From assembly GCA_015491865.1 (NCBI GenBank), contig WFVD01000004.1, positions 81,294 to 145,293 of the forward strand: a DNA stretch of 64,000 bases, written 5' to 3'. Source of the DNA: Gammaproteobacteria bacterium (GTDB taxonomy: Bacteria > Pseudomonadota > Gammaproteobacteria > SZUA-140). Shown piece by piece: positions 9,458-20,657 of the stretch (within the stretch, counting starts at the first letter, position 1; each line of letters opens with the position of its first letter). The translations under genes and the position numbers were made by a program. The notes under the pieces were generated by a model, which was not told where the DNA came from, did not search any database, and saw nothing but the letters and a program-made list of their open reading frames with translations.

Positions 9458-10204
9458 TTAGAATCCTAGACTTGAGAGAAGGTCATCAACTTCATCCTGA
9501 CTCTTCAATGCAGTGGCACTCTCTTTTCCTGGCACTTGCGGCCCTTCCAGTACTTTCTCAACCGGTTTTTTAGTGGCTTTAGGTAAATCACTATCCAGGT
9601 CACCCGAGAGTTTTATCAGTCCAACCAGTTTATCTTCAACATCCTGCACAAGCGTAATTACGCGCCTGATAATCTGGCCGGTGATATCCTGAAAGTCCTG
9701 CGCCATCAAGATATCATTGAGGTATAACTTGATCTTTATATAGCGGTCAGCTGAAATCTCCAGGTGGCTTCCAATTTCACGTGAAAGTTCGCGAAACTCA
9801 TCTGCTGAAAGGTCCCGTGAAATAAACCGCTTCCACTTTACTTCAATATGAGAGGCGCTTGCTTCCAGTTCACTACAGACCGGTATTGCCTCTTCTACGG
9901 CGGTCAACGTTTTATGCGCCGCCTGATCAGTCACATTAATCACATGGCTCAGACGCTCTCTGGCATCAGGAATTTCATGTTCTGCAAGCTCTGAAATCTC
10001 AGTCTCAATACCAAACCCTACTAGCGTATCGTGAAGCTCTCGTGTTAGTTGGCCTATTTCCTGAAACATTTTTGTTTCATTAAGACGACTGATCTCTCTT
10101 AAATGGTCAACTGCTTTTCCCTCATCACCACTCTCTATGCTGCTAACCAGCCCACGCGCCTGCTCCAGGCATCGTTCACTTAATATTGACTCACTGAGCG
10201 CCAT
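9458..10204 (-). CDS. cheZ: Protein phosphatase CheZ
   Basis: DILMAQDFQDITGQIIRRVI and C-terminal QDEVDDLLSSLGF; start moved to MALSESI. Confidence 0.93.
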   Translation of the reverse strand: MALSESILSERCLEQARGLVSSIESGDEGKAVDHLREISRLNETKMFQEIGQLTRELHDTLVGFGIETEISELAEHEIPDARERLSHVINVTDQAAHKTLTAVEEAIPVCSELEASASHIEVKWKRFISRDLSADEFRELSREIGSHLEISADRYIKIKLYLNDILMAQDFQDITGQIIRRVITLVQDVEDKLVGLIKLSGDLDSDLPKATKKPVEKVLEGPQVPGKESATALKSQDEVDDLLSSLGF

Positions 10205-10226
10205 CTCTGTCTCTCCTTCCGTGGGG

Positions 10227-10607
10227 TTACTTTGATGCCTCAATACGCTCGAAGATCTTTTCTATCTTCTCCTTCAGCGTTGCTGCATTAAATGGTTTAA
10301 CCACATAGCCATTAACACCCGCCTGTGCAGCTTCCACAATCTGCTCCTTCTTGGCCTCAGCAGTTACCAGCAGCACTGGCAGGTTCGCCAGCTTCTCATC
10401 AGCACGAACAGCTTTTAGCAGATCAATACCCTCCATTCCCGGCATATTCCAGTCTGTGACCAGAAAATCAAAATCACCCGCCTGCAACATGGGCAGTGCT
10501 GTATTGCCATCATCGGCCTCTGCTGTGTTATTAAAACCAAGATCTCGCAAGAGGTTCTTTATGATCCGTCGCATTGTAGAAAAATCATCTACAATGAGTA
10601 TTTTCAT
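10227..10607 (-). CDS. cheY: Chemotaxis response regulator CheY
   Basis: [25 protein letters not shown]...[18 protein letters not shown]...VKPF. Confidence 0.95.
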   Translation of the reverse strand: MKILIVDDFSTMRRIIKNLLRDLGFNNTAEADDGNTALPMLQAGDFDFLVTDWNMPGMEGIDLLKAVRADEKLANLPVLLVTAEAKKEQIVEAAQAGVNGYVVKPFNAATLKEKIEKIFERIEASK

Positions 10608-10634
10608 ATCTTTATCCAAGGTAACCTCCCACAA

Positions 10635-11384
10635 TCAATCGTTGTTAACCCAATGTCCTAGTCGCGCCTGCAACCGAATCAACGCCTGGCTATGAATCTG
10701 ACTAACACGCGATTCACTCACCCCGATAACCGAGCCGATTTCTCTGAGATTTAGCTCCTCATCATAATAAAGCGTTAACACTAGCCGCTCTCTTTCTGGT
10801 AAGCCGGATATTGCTTCGGCCAGGTTTTTCTTAAAATCATCTTTCTGCACGCCATCAAATGGGTTGGTTGCAGGTCCACTGAGTTTTGATGGTACAGAGT
10901 CTTCATTCATCCCCATATCTTCAAAACTTAACAGGCGGCAACTACTCGCATCCTGAAGTGTCTTATGGTATTTCTCCAGCGGCATCTCTAATGCTTCTGC
11001 CACTTCGTGGTCTCGTGCATCACGCCCTGTTTCATTCTCAATTTTCCGTACTGCTTCGGCGACCTGGCGCGCTTTTCGATGCACTGAACGTGGGGCCCAG
11101 TCACCTTTCCGGATTTCATCAAGCATTGATCCCCTAATACGGATACCGGCATAGGTTTCAAAACTTGCACCCTGTTTAGCGTCATAATTACGCGACGCCT
11201 CCAGCAGGCCAATCATGCCGGCCTGTATCAGGTCATCGACCTGTACGCTAGGCGGCAGGCGACTCATAATGTGGTAGGCAATCCGTTTCACCAGCGGCGC
11301 ATAGCGTGTTACCAGGTCATCGGCACCATTACTGGCAGGTTTATCGTCTTCTTGGATAGTTACGTACATAGCTAGATTATTCAT
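10635..11384 (-). CDS. fliA: RNA polymerase sigma factor FliA (sigma-28)
   Basis: YAPLVKRIAYHIMSRLPPSVQVDDLIQAGMIGLLEA; sigma4 LREIGSVIGVSESRVSQIHSQA. Start at MNNLAMYVTI (or 11369); listed ORF start is within flhG. Confidence 0.93.
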   Translation of the reverse strand: MNNLAMYVTIQEDDKPASNGADDLVTRYAPLVKRIAYHIMSRLPPSVQVDDLIQAGMIGLLEASRNYDAKQGASFETYAGIRIRGSMLDEIRKGDWAPRSVHRKARQVAEAVRKIENETGRDARDHEVAEALEMPLEKYHKTLQDASSCRLLSFEDMGMNEDSVPSKLSGPATNPFDGVQKDDFKKNLAEAISGLPERERLVLTLYYDEELNLREIGSVIGVSESRVSQIHSQALIRLQARLGHWVNND

Positions 11385-12267
11385 ATAGTGTTGTCGTTCC
11401 ATCATTACTGGATTTAAACAATCTCTCGACGAAAAATTCCAGATATCCGCTCGCCGAGTCCGGTGTTGGCCATTGATCAGTTTTCTGCGCCAGTTTCTTA
11501 AATGCAATTGATGCTTTGCTACGGGGGTATGCATCAACGACAGAGCGCTGCTTCTGGATAGCCTTTCTTAAATAGTCGTCATAGGGGACTGCGCCCATAT
11601 AATCGAGTGTTGCATCAAGAAATCGATTTGTCACTTTGACAAGCTTTTTATAGAGCTCTATGCCCTCCTGAGAGCTGCGCACCATGTTAGCGACAATACG
11701 AAACCGATAGAGCCCATGGTCACGACTTAGTAACTTGATGGTGGCATAGGCATCGGTAATGGAAGCCGGCTCATCACATACAACAACGATCACTTCATGT
11801 GAAGCTCGGCTAAATGTTACGACACTATCGGAAACACCTGCTGCGGTATCAATCACCAGCACATCGGGGTTATAGCTAAGTTCACTGAAAGCTCGAATCA
11901 GACCTGCATGTTCAGCGTGGCTTAGCTCCGCCATATTCTTCAAACCAGAAGAGGCAGGGATCACCTGTAGCCCTTGCGGGCCTGCTACCATCACCTCTTC
12001 CAGTGCACGATCGCCACTAACGACATGTGAGAGGTTATAGACAGGCTGAAGTCCTAACAGGACATCCACATTAGCCAGTCCCAAATCTGCATCCATGAGC
12101 AATACGTTTTGTCCACTTGCAGCAAGGGCTACCGACATATTTACAGAGACATTTGTTTTCCCAACTCCGCCCTTTCCACTCGTTACCGTAATGACGCGGA
12201 CTGGGTTTGGGTTTGCAACATGGCGTAGGCCTGACATTTGACTTACTCCTACTTCAGACATTAGCAT
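11377..12267 (-). CDS. flhG: Flagellar number regulator FlhG/FleN (MinD-like ATPase)
   Basis: VITVTSGKGGVGKTNVSVNMSVALA; position between flhF and fliA. Confidence 0.93.
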   Translation of the reverse strand: MLMSEVGVSQMSGLRHVANPNPVRVITVTSGKGGVGKTNVSVNMSVALAASGQNVLLMDADLGLANVDVLLGLQPVYNLSHVVSGDRALEEVMVAGPQGLQVIPASSGLKNMAELSHAEHAGLIRAFSELSYNPDVLVIDTAAGVSDSVVTFSRASHEVIVVVCDEPASITDAYATIKLLSRDHGLYRFRIVANMVRSSQEGIELYKKLVKVTNRFLDATLDYMGAVPYDDYLRKAIQKQRSVVDAYPRSKASIAFKKLAQKTDQWPTPDSASGYLEFFVERLFKSSNDGTTTLYE

Positions 12268-13549
12268 TTGCCACTCCCCTTGCGATTGACTGGCTGATCA
12301 ACTCCATGCCATTTTCACCATTCCCTCCTGGAACAGTCCTTTCTTTAATATCGACGCATCGATTGACCAGGTCATAGGCACGTACCAGATGTAGATCCTC
12401 TGGTACTTGCTGGCCATCACAAATATAGGAGAGTGGGACGCCGTATTGCGTGGCAACATCAATGGCACCCCCAAAACTGGTCGCCTCATCCAGTTTGGTA
12501 AAGATCACACTCGCAGGGTTAAAAACCCCAAATGCACCCATCACTTCACGTACACTTGACACCTGTGAAGTTGCCGAAATAACTAACGATGATTTTATGA
12601 ACATATCATCGCCACACAAAATCGACGCCTGTTCTGCAAGGTGGCTATCCCGCTGGCTCATACCGGCGGTGTCGATGACTATCAGGCGACGATCGCAGAG
12701 GTCATCAAGTACCTTGCGGAGCTCTTCCCGGCTATCTGCTGTTTTCACTGGAATATCAAGAATTCGCCCATAGGTGCGTAACTGCTCATGGGCGCATACG
12801 CGGTAGTTATCAATCGTTACTAGTGCAACGTGCCGATTACCGTGTCGTAGCGCATAGCGTGCCGCCAATTTAGCTGCCGTTGTGGTTTTACCCACTCCGG
12901 TTGGTCCAACCAGTGCGACGATCCCGCCATCATTAAGTATTTCATCATCAGCAACAGGGATCGCGCTTGATAAACACTCTAATGCACTTCTAAAAAGATC
13001 ATCGGGATGAGTGCGCACCGGTACCTCCTCCGCTAATACCTTACACCGCTCATCACTTAAACCAAGCGCCATCAGTTGCTGTATGAGTTCTGCCTTCTGT
13101 GGGTGACGGCGGGTAAACTCATCCCATGCCAACCCTGACAGTTGCTTTTCAAGCATGCCACGCAGGTTTTTTAATTCGGTTTGCATCTCAACAATGGCTG
13201 GTTCCTGTCCCCACTGTATATCAGGAAGCGACGGCTGGGTACGCCCGGAACTCGCCCCTCCACCTTCATAGCGGAAGGCTGCACTTACTTGGGAAGATCT
13301 TGGTTGAGACGGTTGTCTGGAGTGGGCTGCAGTCGGTTGAGGAGTGACGTGATGCCCACTCTCTCGTACATTCTTCGTTGATGCTGTTCCAGGGAAGCTT
13401 GATTCATCATAGTCAATCGCAGCGACGATTTCGACTCCACCATCGACACTTTTGTTTGATAAAATGACGGCATCAGGCCCCTGGGCATCACGTACCATGC
13501 GCATTGCCTGTCGGACATCGGGGGCAAAATAACGTTTAATTTTCATCAC
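12254..13549 (-). CDS. flhF: Flagellar biosynthesis GTPase FlhF
   Basis: MKIKRYFAPDVRQAMRMVRDAQGPDAVILSNK; SRP-type GTPase VALVGPTGVGKTTTAAKLAARYA. Confidence 0.95.
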   Translation of the reverse strand: MMKIKRYFAPDVRQAMRMVRDAQGPDAVILSNKSVDGGVEIVAAIDYDESSFPGTASTKNVRESGHHVTPQPTAAHSRQPSQPRSSQVSAAFRYEGGGASSGRTQPSLPDIQWGQEPAIVEMQTELKNLRGMLEKQLSGLAWDEFTRRHPQKAELIQQLMALGLSDERCKVLAEEVPVRTHPDDLFRSALECLSSAIPVADDEILNDGGIVALVGPTGVGKTTTAAKLAARYALRHGNRHVALVTIDNYRVCAHEQLRTYGRILDIPVKTADSREELRKVLDDLCDRRLIVIDTAGMSQRDSHLAEQASILCGDDMFIKSSLVISATSQVSSVREVMGAFGVFNPASVIFTKLDEATSFGGAIDVATQYGVPLSYICDGQQVPEDLHLVRAYDLVNRCVDIKERTVPGGNGENGMELISQSIARGVANANV

Positions 13550-13625
13550 TGCGCCCCGCCCTTTCTGTTACTGCCAGTCACTTTCTGCTTCGTCACCATG
13601 ACCACCTCATTACACACATCTTCGG

Positions 13626-15761
13626 CTATTCAGGTCTGCCAATGTTTGCGATAATCTTTATCTGCCTGTTATCTGGCATTTCGTTGTAAGACAGCACGTG
13701 TAAATTGGGTACTGTATTCCTTACAAAGCGTGCCAACATTGGCCTCAACGGAGCTGATACGAGTAATACCGCGGGCTGCCCTGCCATCTCCTGTCGTTGC
13801 GCCGATTCCAATAGTGACTGATGTATTCTTTCTGCCAACCCTGGCTCCAGTCCACCACCACTCTGCATAGATTCTTGCAATAACTGTTCCAAAGAAGGAT
13901 CAAGAGAAATAACCGACAACTCTGGCGATAACCCATTGATATTCTGAACTATCATCCGCCCAAGGCTGACACGCACCGCCGCGGTTAAAACGTCAGGATC
14001 TTGACTCCTGGTACCCTCTACCGCGAGCGTTTCGATAATCGTGCGCATGTCACGAATGGGAATGTTCTCTTCCAGCAGATTGCGTAGCACCTTCTGAATC
14101 GTACCGAGCGGCATCACATCAGGGACTAACCCTTCGACCAGTTTAGGTGCGCTCGTCCCTAGCCCATCAAGTAGATGCTGCACCTCTTCACGCCCTAGCA
14201 GATCGCAGGCCTGGCTCTGTAAGATTTGACTGATATGAGTGGCGACGACGGTACTGGCATCGACGACGGTGTAGCCCATTGTCTGTGCCTGTTCACGCTG
14301 ACTGGGATCGATCCAGACTGCATCCATCCCAAATGCTGGGTCTTTAGTGGGGGTACCCTGCAACGTACCAAAGACCTGCCCTGGATTAATCGCCATTTCA
14401 CGATCGGGATAGATATCAGCCTCTCCCACTGCGACGCCCATCAACGTAATCCGATAGGTGCCGGGTGATAACTCTAAATTGTCACGAATATGAACAGGCG
14501 GAATCAGAAAACCGATCTCCTGTGTCAGCTTCTTGCGAATCCCTTTAATACGCGCCATCAACTGACCATTCTGATTTTTATCGACAAGCGGTATCAGTTT
14601 GTAACCGACCTCAAGTCCTATAACATCAACCGGCTGCACATCGTCCCAGCTGAGCTCTTTATTCTCATCAGCCACCTCTTCCTGCGACAACTCACCTTGC
14701 TGCCCAGATTTAACGGGCTGGCCACCAGCAGCAGAAGGGGGTAGATGCTCCACTCCTGCTGCGGCCTCATCGCCAGTAGCACGCGTGGTGACATAAAATG
14801 CGGCGCCCCCTGCCAGCGCCGCAATGGTAAGAAAAACCAGGTTTGGCATGCCTGGAATCAGTCCTAGTGAGCCGATGACACCAGCGGTTACTCCTAACGC
14901 ACGTGGGCTTGAGAACATCTGAGAAGAAAACTGCTGCCCCATATCCTCTTCGCTAGAGACACGCGTCACCATAATTGCAGCGGCTGTCGAGAGAATTAAT
15001 GAGGGAATTTGAGCAACCAGACCATCACCGATGGTCAATAGCGTGTAGTTACGCATTGCATCAGAAAATTCCATCTCATGCTGCAGGATGCCGATCGCAA
15101 GGCCGCCCACGATATTGATAAAGAGAATCAAAATACCTGCAATGGCATCACCACGTACAAATTTACTGGCACCATCCATTGAACCATAAAAATCAGCCTC
15201 AGCCACCACATCAGCACGACGGCGCATGGCTTCGTCCTGGTCAATGGCACCTGCATTCAGGTCTGCATCAATGGCCATCTGTTTACCGGGCATCGCATCC
15301 AGTGTGAAACGGGCACTTACCTCAGAAATTCGTCCCGCACCCTTTGTCACGACAACAAAATTAATGATCACGAGAATCGCAAATACGACCAGACCAACCG
15401 CATAGTTTCCGCCAACCACAAAATCACCAAATGCCTCGATGACTTCACCCGCCGCATTGGTACCGGTATGCCCTTCTAGTAGTACCACACGGGTCGAGGC
15501 GATATTAAGCGCCAAGCGTAATAGTGTCGCAATCAACAGAATGGTTGGGAAAACAGCAAAATCGAGCGGTCGTTTCGCGTAAACTCCGGAGAGAATTACA
15601 ATCAGTGAGAGTGCGATATTAAAGGTGAAAAATAGATCGAGTAGAAATGGAGGCATCGGCACAACAACCATCGCCAGAATTGACACCAATAATAGCGGTG
15701 CACCAATCAGTCCATTGCGACTAATCTGGCGCGCGGTATCTAGTACAGTTGCTTCTGCCAT
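13626..15761 (-). CDS. flhA: Flagellar biosynthesis protein FlhA
   Basis: Full-length 711 aa export gate; ARFTLDAMPGKQMAIDADLNAGAIDQDEAMRRRADV. Confidence 0.96.
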   Translation of the reverse strand: MAEATVLDTARQISRNGLIGAPLLLVSILAMVVVPMPPFLLDLFFTFNIALSLIVILSGVYAKRPLDFAVFPTILLIATLLRLALNIASTRVVLLEGHTGTNAAGEVIEAFGDFVVGGNYAVGLVVFAILVIINFVVVTKGAGRISEVSARFTLDAMPGKQMAIDADLNAGAIDQDEAMRRRADVVAEADFYGSMDGASKFVRGDAIAGILILFINIVGGLAIGILQHEMEFSDAMRNYTLLTIGDGLVAQIPSLILSTAAAIMVTRVSSEEDMGQQFSSQMFSSPRALGVTAGVIGSLGLIPGMPNLVFLTIAALAGGAAFYVTTRATGDEAAAGVEHLPPSAAGGQPVKSGQQGELSQEEVADENKELSWDDVQPVDVIGLEVGYKLIPLVDKNQNGQLMARIKGIRKKLTQEIGFLIPPVHIRDNLELSPGTYRITLMGVAVGEADIYPDREMAINPGQVFGTLQGTPTKDPAFGMDAVWIDPSQREQAQTMGYTVVDASTVVATHISQILQSQACDLLGREEVQHLLDGLGTSAPKLVEGLVPDVMPLGTIQKVLRNLLEENIPIRDMRTIIETLAVEGTRSQDPDVLTAAVRVSLGRMIVQNINGLSPELSVISLDPSLEQLLQESMQSGGGLEPGLAERIHQSLLESAQRQEMAGQPAVLLVSAPLRPMLARFVRNTVPNLHVLSYNEMPDNRQIKIIANIGRPE

Positions 15762-15776
15762 AACTACTACTCCACC

Positions 15777-16910
15777 TTACTCATCACGTTTTAGATCATC
15801 GGGAATCGGAAGATCATCCATCGTCAATGCCTCATCAAAGCGAGACTGTTTCTGCCTTAGCTGATAAACGTATGCCAACACCTGTGCCACTGCAAGATAG
15901 AGACCAGCAGGGACCTCACCATTTAATTCAGTGCTGTAATAAAGCGCTCTTGAAAGTGGCGGCGCTTCAACCAATGGGACATTATTGCTATAGGCGAGGC
16001 TTCTGATTTTAGCTGCGACAAGGTCCTGCCCTTTTGCGACCACAACGGGGGCACTCATGTTGAGCTGATCGTATTTTAAAGCGACTGCATAGTGTGTTGG
16101 ATTGGTGATGATCACATCGGCCTTGGGCACCTCTTCCATCATCCGTTTTTCTGCCATTGCCATCTGTGTTTCACGCACTTTGCGCTTCATTTCAGGATTG
16201 CCTTCTGTCTGCTTATATTCATCCTTAACTTCCTGGCGCGTCATCTTTAATTGTTTGGCGTGATCCCATAGTTGAAACGGCACATCAATTACAGCAATCA
16301 AGATGGTTGCGCAGCTCAACAGGATAAAGCCCCACATCAACAGATTACCGGCCTGTGCGATCGCCGGCTCAATACTCTTTATTCCAAGCAGGATATAGAG
16401 TTCAGATTGATTCCATAACAGCACAATGGCGATTGACATCACCAACATAAACTTGGCCAGCGCTTTGATCAGCTCCATTAACCCTTTCGCGGAAAAAACC
16501 CGCCCCAGTCCTTTAATCGGGTTAAGTTTGTCCCACTTAAAAGCCAGCGCCTTGGTACTAAAAGACCAGCCACTCAGCGCCATTGGTGAGAAGAATGCAA
16601 CCAGCATGACGACCATAAAAAAAGGCACCAGGGCAATGATTGCTTCAGTAAAGGAGTCTTCGAGAAGAATAGGGATATTATTGACATCCATCAGATCCAT
16701 GCGACTGGCGGTAAAGGATTCACGCATAAGGCTCATCATGTCGGCAACCAGTCGATCACCAAACATCAGGAAAGCAGCACCAGAGGCGAGTAATAACCCC
16801 ATCGTAGCAAGTTCACGAGAACGGGCAACCTGCCCTTTATCTCGCGAATCCTGCAGGCGTTTAGGCGTCGCCTCTTCTGTTCTTTCCTGACCTGTGTTGC
16901 TTTCTGCCAT
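15777..16910 (-). CDS. flhB: Flagellar biosynthesis protein FlhB
   Basis: QERTEEATPKRLQDSRDKGQVARSREL; autocleavage motif NPTHYAVAL. Confidence 0.96.
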   Translation of the reverse strand: MAESNTGQERTEEATPKRLQDSRDKGQVARSRELATMGLLLASGAAFLMFGDRLVADMMSLMRESFTASRMDLMDVNNIPILLEDSFTEAIIALVPFFMVVMLVAFFSPMALSGWSFSTKALAFKWDKLNPIKGLGRVFSAKGLMELIKALAKFMLVMSIAIVLLWNQSELYILLGIKSIEPAIAQAGNLLMWGFILLSCATILIAVIDVPFQLWDHAKQLKMTRQEVKDEYKQTEGNPEMKRKVRETQMAMAEKRMMEEVPKADVIITNPTHYAVALKYDQLNMSAPVVVAKGQDLVAAKIRSLAYSNNVPLVEAPPLSRALYYSTELNGEVPAGLYLAVAQVLAYVYQLRQKQSRFDEALTMDDLPIPDDLKRDE

Positions 16911-16913
16911 TGT

Positions 16914-17693
16914 TTATCTCGCAGAAACCAGGTTGCCAACCGCCATAAGCGCATGCTCGATAAGACTGCTGAACTGGGGCAGGAAGATGGGTAGCGATAC
17001 CAGCATAAAAATAAAACCAAACGTCAGGGTTAGCGGAAACCCTACAGCAAAAACGTTCAATTGAGGTGCGGCGCGCATCATAATACCAAATGCAATATTC
17101 ACCAGCAGCAGTGCCACAACAACTGGTAACGATATTATGACTGCGCCAGTAAATATCCAGCTAGACCATAATATCAATACCCAGAGGCCGTCATTACTAA
17201 CGCCTTGCATTGAGATCGGTAACATCTGAAAACTTTCTGCCAGCACATCAATCACAACCAGGTGACCATTCAGTGCAAGAAACAGTAGTGTTGCAATAAT
17301 GATATAAAACTGACTAACAACTGGCACTGTTACACCGTTAGCTGGATCATTCATTTGCGCAAATCCAAGTCCCATAGTCTGCGCCATGATATGCCCCCCG
17401 GTCTCAATCGCACTAAAGATCAACTTCACTGCGAACCCCATAGCAAGGCCAGTCATCACTTGGGCTGCCGTCGTTAATATGCCATCGAGTCCAAATGGAT
17501 CAATACCAGTGGGCGGCGGCGGGAGAACAGGGACGATGATCATGGTTAATGAAATGGCAACCAGCAATCGTATCCTGGCCGGAATGACACGTGCGCCAAA
17601 AATAGGTACTACCGCCACAAATGCGGCAATGCGCGCAAAAGGCCAGAAATAACTAACCACAAGCATCATCAGTTGTTCGTCAGTAAAATTCAC
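16914..17693 (-). CDS. fliR: Flagellar biosynthesis protein FliR
   Basis: Polytopic 259 aa protein at conserved position; RIAAFVAVVPIFGARVIPARIRL. Confidence 0.94.
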   Translation of the reverse strand: MNFTDEQLMMLVVSYFWPFARIAAFVAVVPIFGARVIPARIRLLVAISLTMIIVPVLPPPPTGIDPFGLDGILTTAAQVMTGLAMGFAVKLIFSAIETGGHIMAQTMGLGFAQMNDPANGVTVPVVSQFYIIIATLLFLALNGHLVVIDVLAESFQMLPISMQGVSNDGLWVLILWSSWIFTGAVIISLPVVVALLLVNIAFGIMMRAAPQLNVFAVGFPLTLTFGFIFMLVSLPIFLPQFSSLIEHALMAVGNLVSAR

Positions 17694-17715
17694 GTCAGCT
17701 GCTCAACTATTCTGA

Positions 17716-17985
17716 TCAGCCAATCGTCATCGGGATGCTTTCGATGAGCCGTCGCGTATAGCTTGTCATCACCTGTAATATCCACGGCCCCCCTATTAAC
17801 ATTACAATAAAGGTGATGAATAATTTTGGAATAAAACTAAGTGTTGCTTCATTAATCTGGGTTGCAGCCTGAAACATGCTGACCATCAAACCGACAATCA
17901 ATGCCGGAATTAACAGCAGTGCAATGATCATAATAGTCACTTCAAGGGCTGTTCGTCCTAAAGTTAGTACATCTTCCGGACCCAT
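17716..17985 (-). CDS. fliQ: Flagellar biosynthesis protein FliQ (start moved to MGPEDVL)
   Basis: 89 aa, two TMs; MGPEDVLTLGRTALEVTIMIIALLLIPALIVGLMVSMFQAATQINEATL. Confidence 0.94.
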   Translation of the reverse strand: MGPEDVLTLGRTALEVTIMIIALLLIPALIVGLMVSMFQAATQINEATLSFIPKLFITFIVMLIGGPWILQVMTSYTRRLIESIPMTIG

Positions 17986-18007
17986 ACTACTTACCTCACT
18001 ACATTGA

Positions 18008-18748
18008 TCACATATAAAAACTTGAGGCAAGCGTCCCCATAATTAACGCCCAACCATCCACTAGTACAAACAACATCAGTTTAAATGGCAATGAGATGAT
18101 CAATGGTGACAACATCATCATACCCATCGCCATCAACACACTCGCCACAACAAGATCTATAATTAAAAAGGGGATAAAAATCATAAATCCAATCTGAAAT
18201 GCAGTCTTTAACTCACTCGTAACAAAGGCCGGGAGCAGCATGGAGAGAGGAACGTCATCATATGATTCGATCGCTTCGTTATCAGAGAGGCTGGCAAATA
18301 AATTAAGATCACTATCTCGTGTCTGAGCCAGCATGAATTTTCGAAACGGTTCAACTGACTTTTCCAATGCCTCTTCAGCTTCAATCTTCTCCTCCATGTA
18401 AGGCTTTACCCCAGCCTCATAACTTGCCTCAAAAACAGGCATCATGATGAAAATAGTGAGAAACAGTGCGAGTCCGACTAACGTCTGTGTTGTCGGTGTC
18501 TGGGCCGTACCGAGTGCCTGGCGCAAAATAGCAAGTACAATGATAATTCGGGTAAACGAAGTCATCATCATTAAGCCTGCAGGTAGCAGCGTTAAAACGG
18601 TCATCAACGCTAATATCTGGATCGGTAGCGTATAGGTTTCCCCCCCATCACTCGTGGGTGAGACAGTGAGCGCTAGCATACCGGTATCAGCCATGACCGT
18701 GGTCATTGGGATTAAATATAAACAGATCGTAACGAATAAACGACTCAT
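18008..18748 (-). CDS. fliP: Flagellar biosynthesis protein FliP
   Basis: [42 protein letters not shown]; 4-bp overlap with fliO. Confidence 0.95.
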   Translation of the reverse strand: MSRLFVTICLYLIPMTTVMADTGMLALTVSPTSDGGETYTLPIQILALMTVLTLLPAGLMMMTSFTRIIIVLAILRQALGTAQTPTTQTLVGLALFLTIFIMMPVFEASYEAGVKPYMEEKIEAEEALEKSVEPFRKFMLAQTRDSDLNLFASLSDNEAIESYDDVPLSMLLPAFVTSELKTAFQIGFMIFIPFLIIDLVVASVLMAMGMMMLSPLIISLPFKLMLFVLVDGWALIMGTLASSFYM

Positions 18749-19212
18749 GATTCAGCTCGCTTTTCGACCTGCTGTTTAAGGTGACTCAGGAAGCCTTTAC
18801 CATTTCCACCTGCGTGATTATCATTTTCTTTTAGATCATTCTCATTACTAAGATTGTTCTCTAAAACATGCAGGGTTCTGATGTTGCCGGGAGATATTCC
18901 TACCAGAACCTGTACATCGCCGGCCTGGACTACGACTATCTTTTCACGTTGACCAACAGTAATGCCGGCAACCACCTTCAGATTAGCATTAGAGATACCA
19001 CCTAAACCACCAAACCGTTTCATCATCCAGCCGGCAGCTAGAATCATCAACAGCACAACAGATAAGCCAGCTACTATTTGTAGAATATTGCCTGCCCCCA
19101 TCACATCAGGAACCTTCTGAATCTCTACTGCTGCCTCATTTGCGAGAACAGAGAACGGGGCCACTAGCAAATATAATAAAGGAATTTGTTTTAATGCCAT
19201 CATCTTAAGCAA
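18745..19212 (-). CDS. fliO: Flagellar biosynthesis protein FliO
   Basis: Single TM plus [33 protein letters not shown]. Confidence 0.88.
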   Translation of the reverse strand: MLKMMALKQIPLLYLLVAPFSVLANEAAVEIQKVPDVMGAGNILQIVAGLSVVLLMILAAGWMMKRFGGLGGISNANLKVVAGITVGQREKIVVVQAGDVQVLVGISPGNIRTLHVLENNLSNENDLKENDNHAGGNGKGFLSHLKQQVEKRAES

Positions 19213-19216
19213 TCAA

Positions 19217-19630
19217 CTATTTAAGCTTCTTGACACGTTCAGCCGCACTGATGACATCTGTCAGTCGAACACCAAATTTCTCATTCACTACCACCACCTC
19301 TCCATGAGCAATCAGTGTTCCATTAACAATCACATCCATCGGTTCGCCTGCAAGTCGGTCTAATTCAACCACTGATCCCTGGTTTAGCTTAAGAAGATTC
19401 CTGATATTAATTTTGCTACGTCCAATTTCTACCGATACGGTAACGGGGATATCAAGGATCATCTCGATATTCTCTTCCATCGCGTTTGCTGGCGATGAAT
19501 CTGCCTGAAGGTTATGGAAGTCAGCTGGCGCAGCCTCTGGTGTTGCCTGTGCTTCTGACTCCGCCTGCTCATTCATTGCAGCAGCCCAGTCGTCACCTAC
19601 CTCGTCAGTGTTATCAGTTGTATCATTCAT
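19217..19630 (-). CDS. fliN: Flagellar motor switch protein FliN
   Basis: ILDIPVTVSVEIGRSKINIRNLLKLNQGSVVELDRLAGEPMDVIVNG. Confidence 0.95.
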   Translation of the reverse strand: MNDTTDNTDEVGDDWAAAMNEQAESEAQATPEAAPADFHNLQADSSPANAMEENIEMILDIPVTVSVEIGRSKINIRNLLKLNQGSVVELDRLAGEPMDVIVNGTLIAHGEVVVVNEKFGVRLTDVISAAERVKKLK

Positions 19631-19635
19631 ACTTA

Positions 19636-20643
19636 CTACCCCGTTACTGTTTTAAGCTGCTTAGTGCTTTCGGCGACTACACGTTCCGTTATTTTGATCG
19701 CATTCTTCCCTTCTGACACACCAAACCGCCCCCTAAACAGGGGTATCTCTTCCACCCGAATGGTGACATTTTCTGGAAGATCAATTGGAATGATATCCCC
19801 CTTTCTAAGCCCATTAAGTTCTTCTAGTGTTATCTCTGTCTCTGCTAATACACTGCTAATCTCTACATCAGCCTCTTTTACCTCCTCTACGAGCGCAATA
19901 GACCAGCGGTGATCATTTTCATCCCTGTCACTTTGCACACCGGAATCCAGAAGTTCACGAATGGGCTCTACCATTGAATAAGGTAACGTCACATGAAGAT
20001 CACCACCTCCTCCTTCAAGCTCGATGTGAAAGGTTGTCACTACCACAACTTCACTTGGGCTAACAATATTTGCAAAGTGCGGGTTGACTTCTACTCCCTG
20101 ACACTCAAAAGTGACCGGTATCACTGGATGCCACGCCTCTTTCATATCTTTGTAACTTAGATCAAGCATCATCTGGACAATGCGTTGCTCAGTCGGGGTA
20201 AATTCCCTGCCTTCAATTTTGGCGTGAAACTTTCCTTCACCACCAAAGAAATTGTCAACAACTGTAAAAACAAGCTTGGGGTCAAATACAAACAATCCTG
20301 TTCCCCGAAGCGGTTCAACCTTAGTAAGGTTAAGGCTCGCAGGGACAAAAAGACTATGTACATACTCTGCAAATTTGAGCATCTGTACGCTGCCAACAGA
20401 AATCTCAGCGGTACGCCTTAGCATGTTAAACAGACTGACTCTAAAGTGACGTGCGAAACGTTCGTTGATCATCTCCAGCGTAGGCATGCGCCCACGTACA
20501 ATTCTGTCCTGACTATTAAAGTCATATTCATGCGCCGTGCCATCATCGAGCGGCTCATCATCTTCTGATTCGATATCGCCGCCGGTCACACCATGGAGCA
20601 GCGCATCAATTTCGTCCTGAGTTAATAGATCATTGACAGACAT
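19636..20643 (-). CDS. fliM: Flagellar motor switch protein FliM
   Basis: N-terminal CheY-binding LLTQDEIDALLHGV; FliM core. Confidence 0.96.
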   Translation of the reverse strand: MSVNDLLTQDEIDALLHGVTGGDIESEDDEPLDDGTAHEYDFNSQDRIVRGRMPTLEMINERFARHFRVSLFNMLRRTAEISVGSVQMLKFAEYVHSLFVPASLNLTKVEPLRGTGLFVFDPKLVFTVVDNFFGGEGKFHAKIEGREFTPTEQRIVQMMLDLSYKDMKEAWHPVIPVTFECQGVEVNPHFANIVSPSEVVVVTTFHIELEGGGGDLHVTLPYSMVEPIRELLDSGVQSDRDENDHRWSIALVEEVKEADVEISSVLAETEITLEELNGLRKGDIIPIDLPENVTIRVEEIPLFRGRFGVSEGKNAIKITERVVAESTKQLKTVTG

Positions 20644-20657
20644 TTCGACTTCCCACG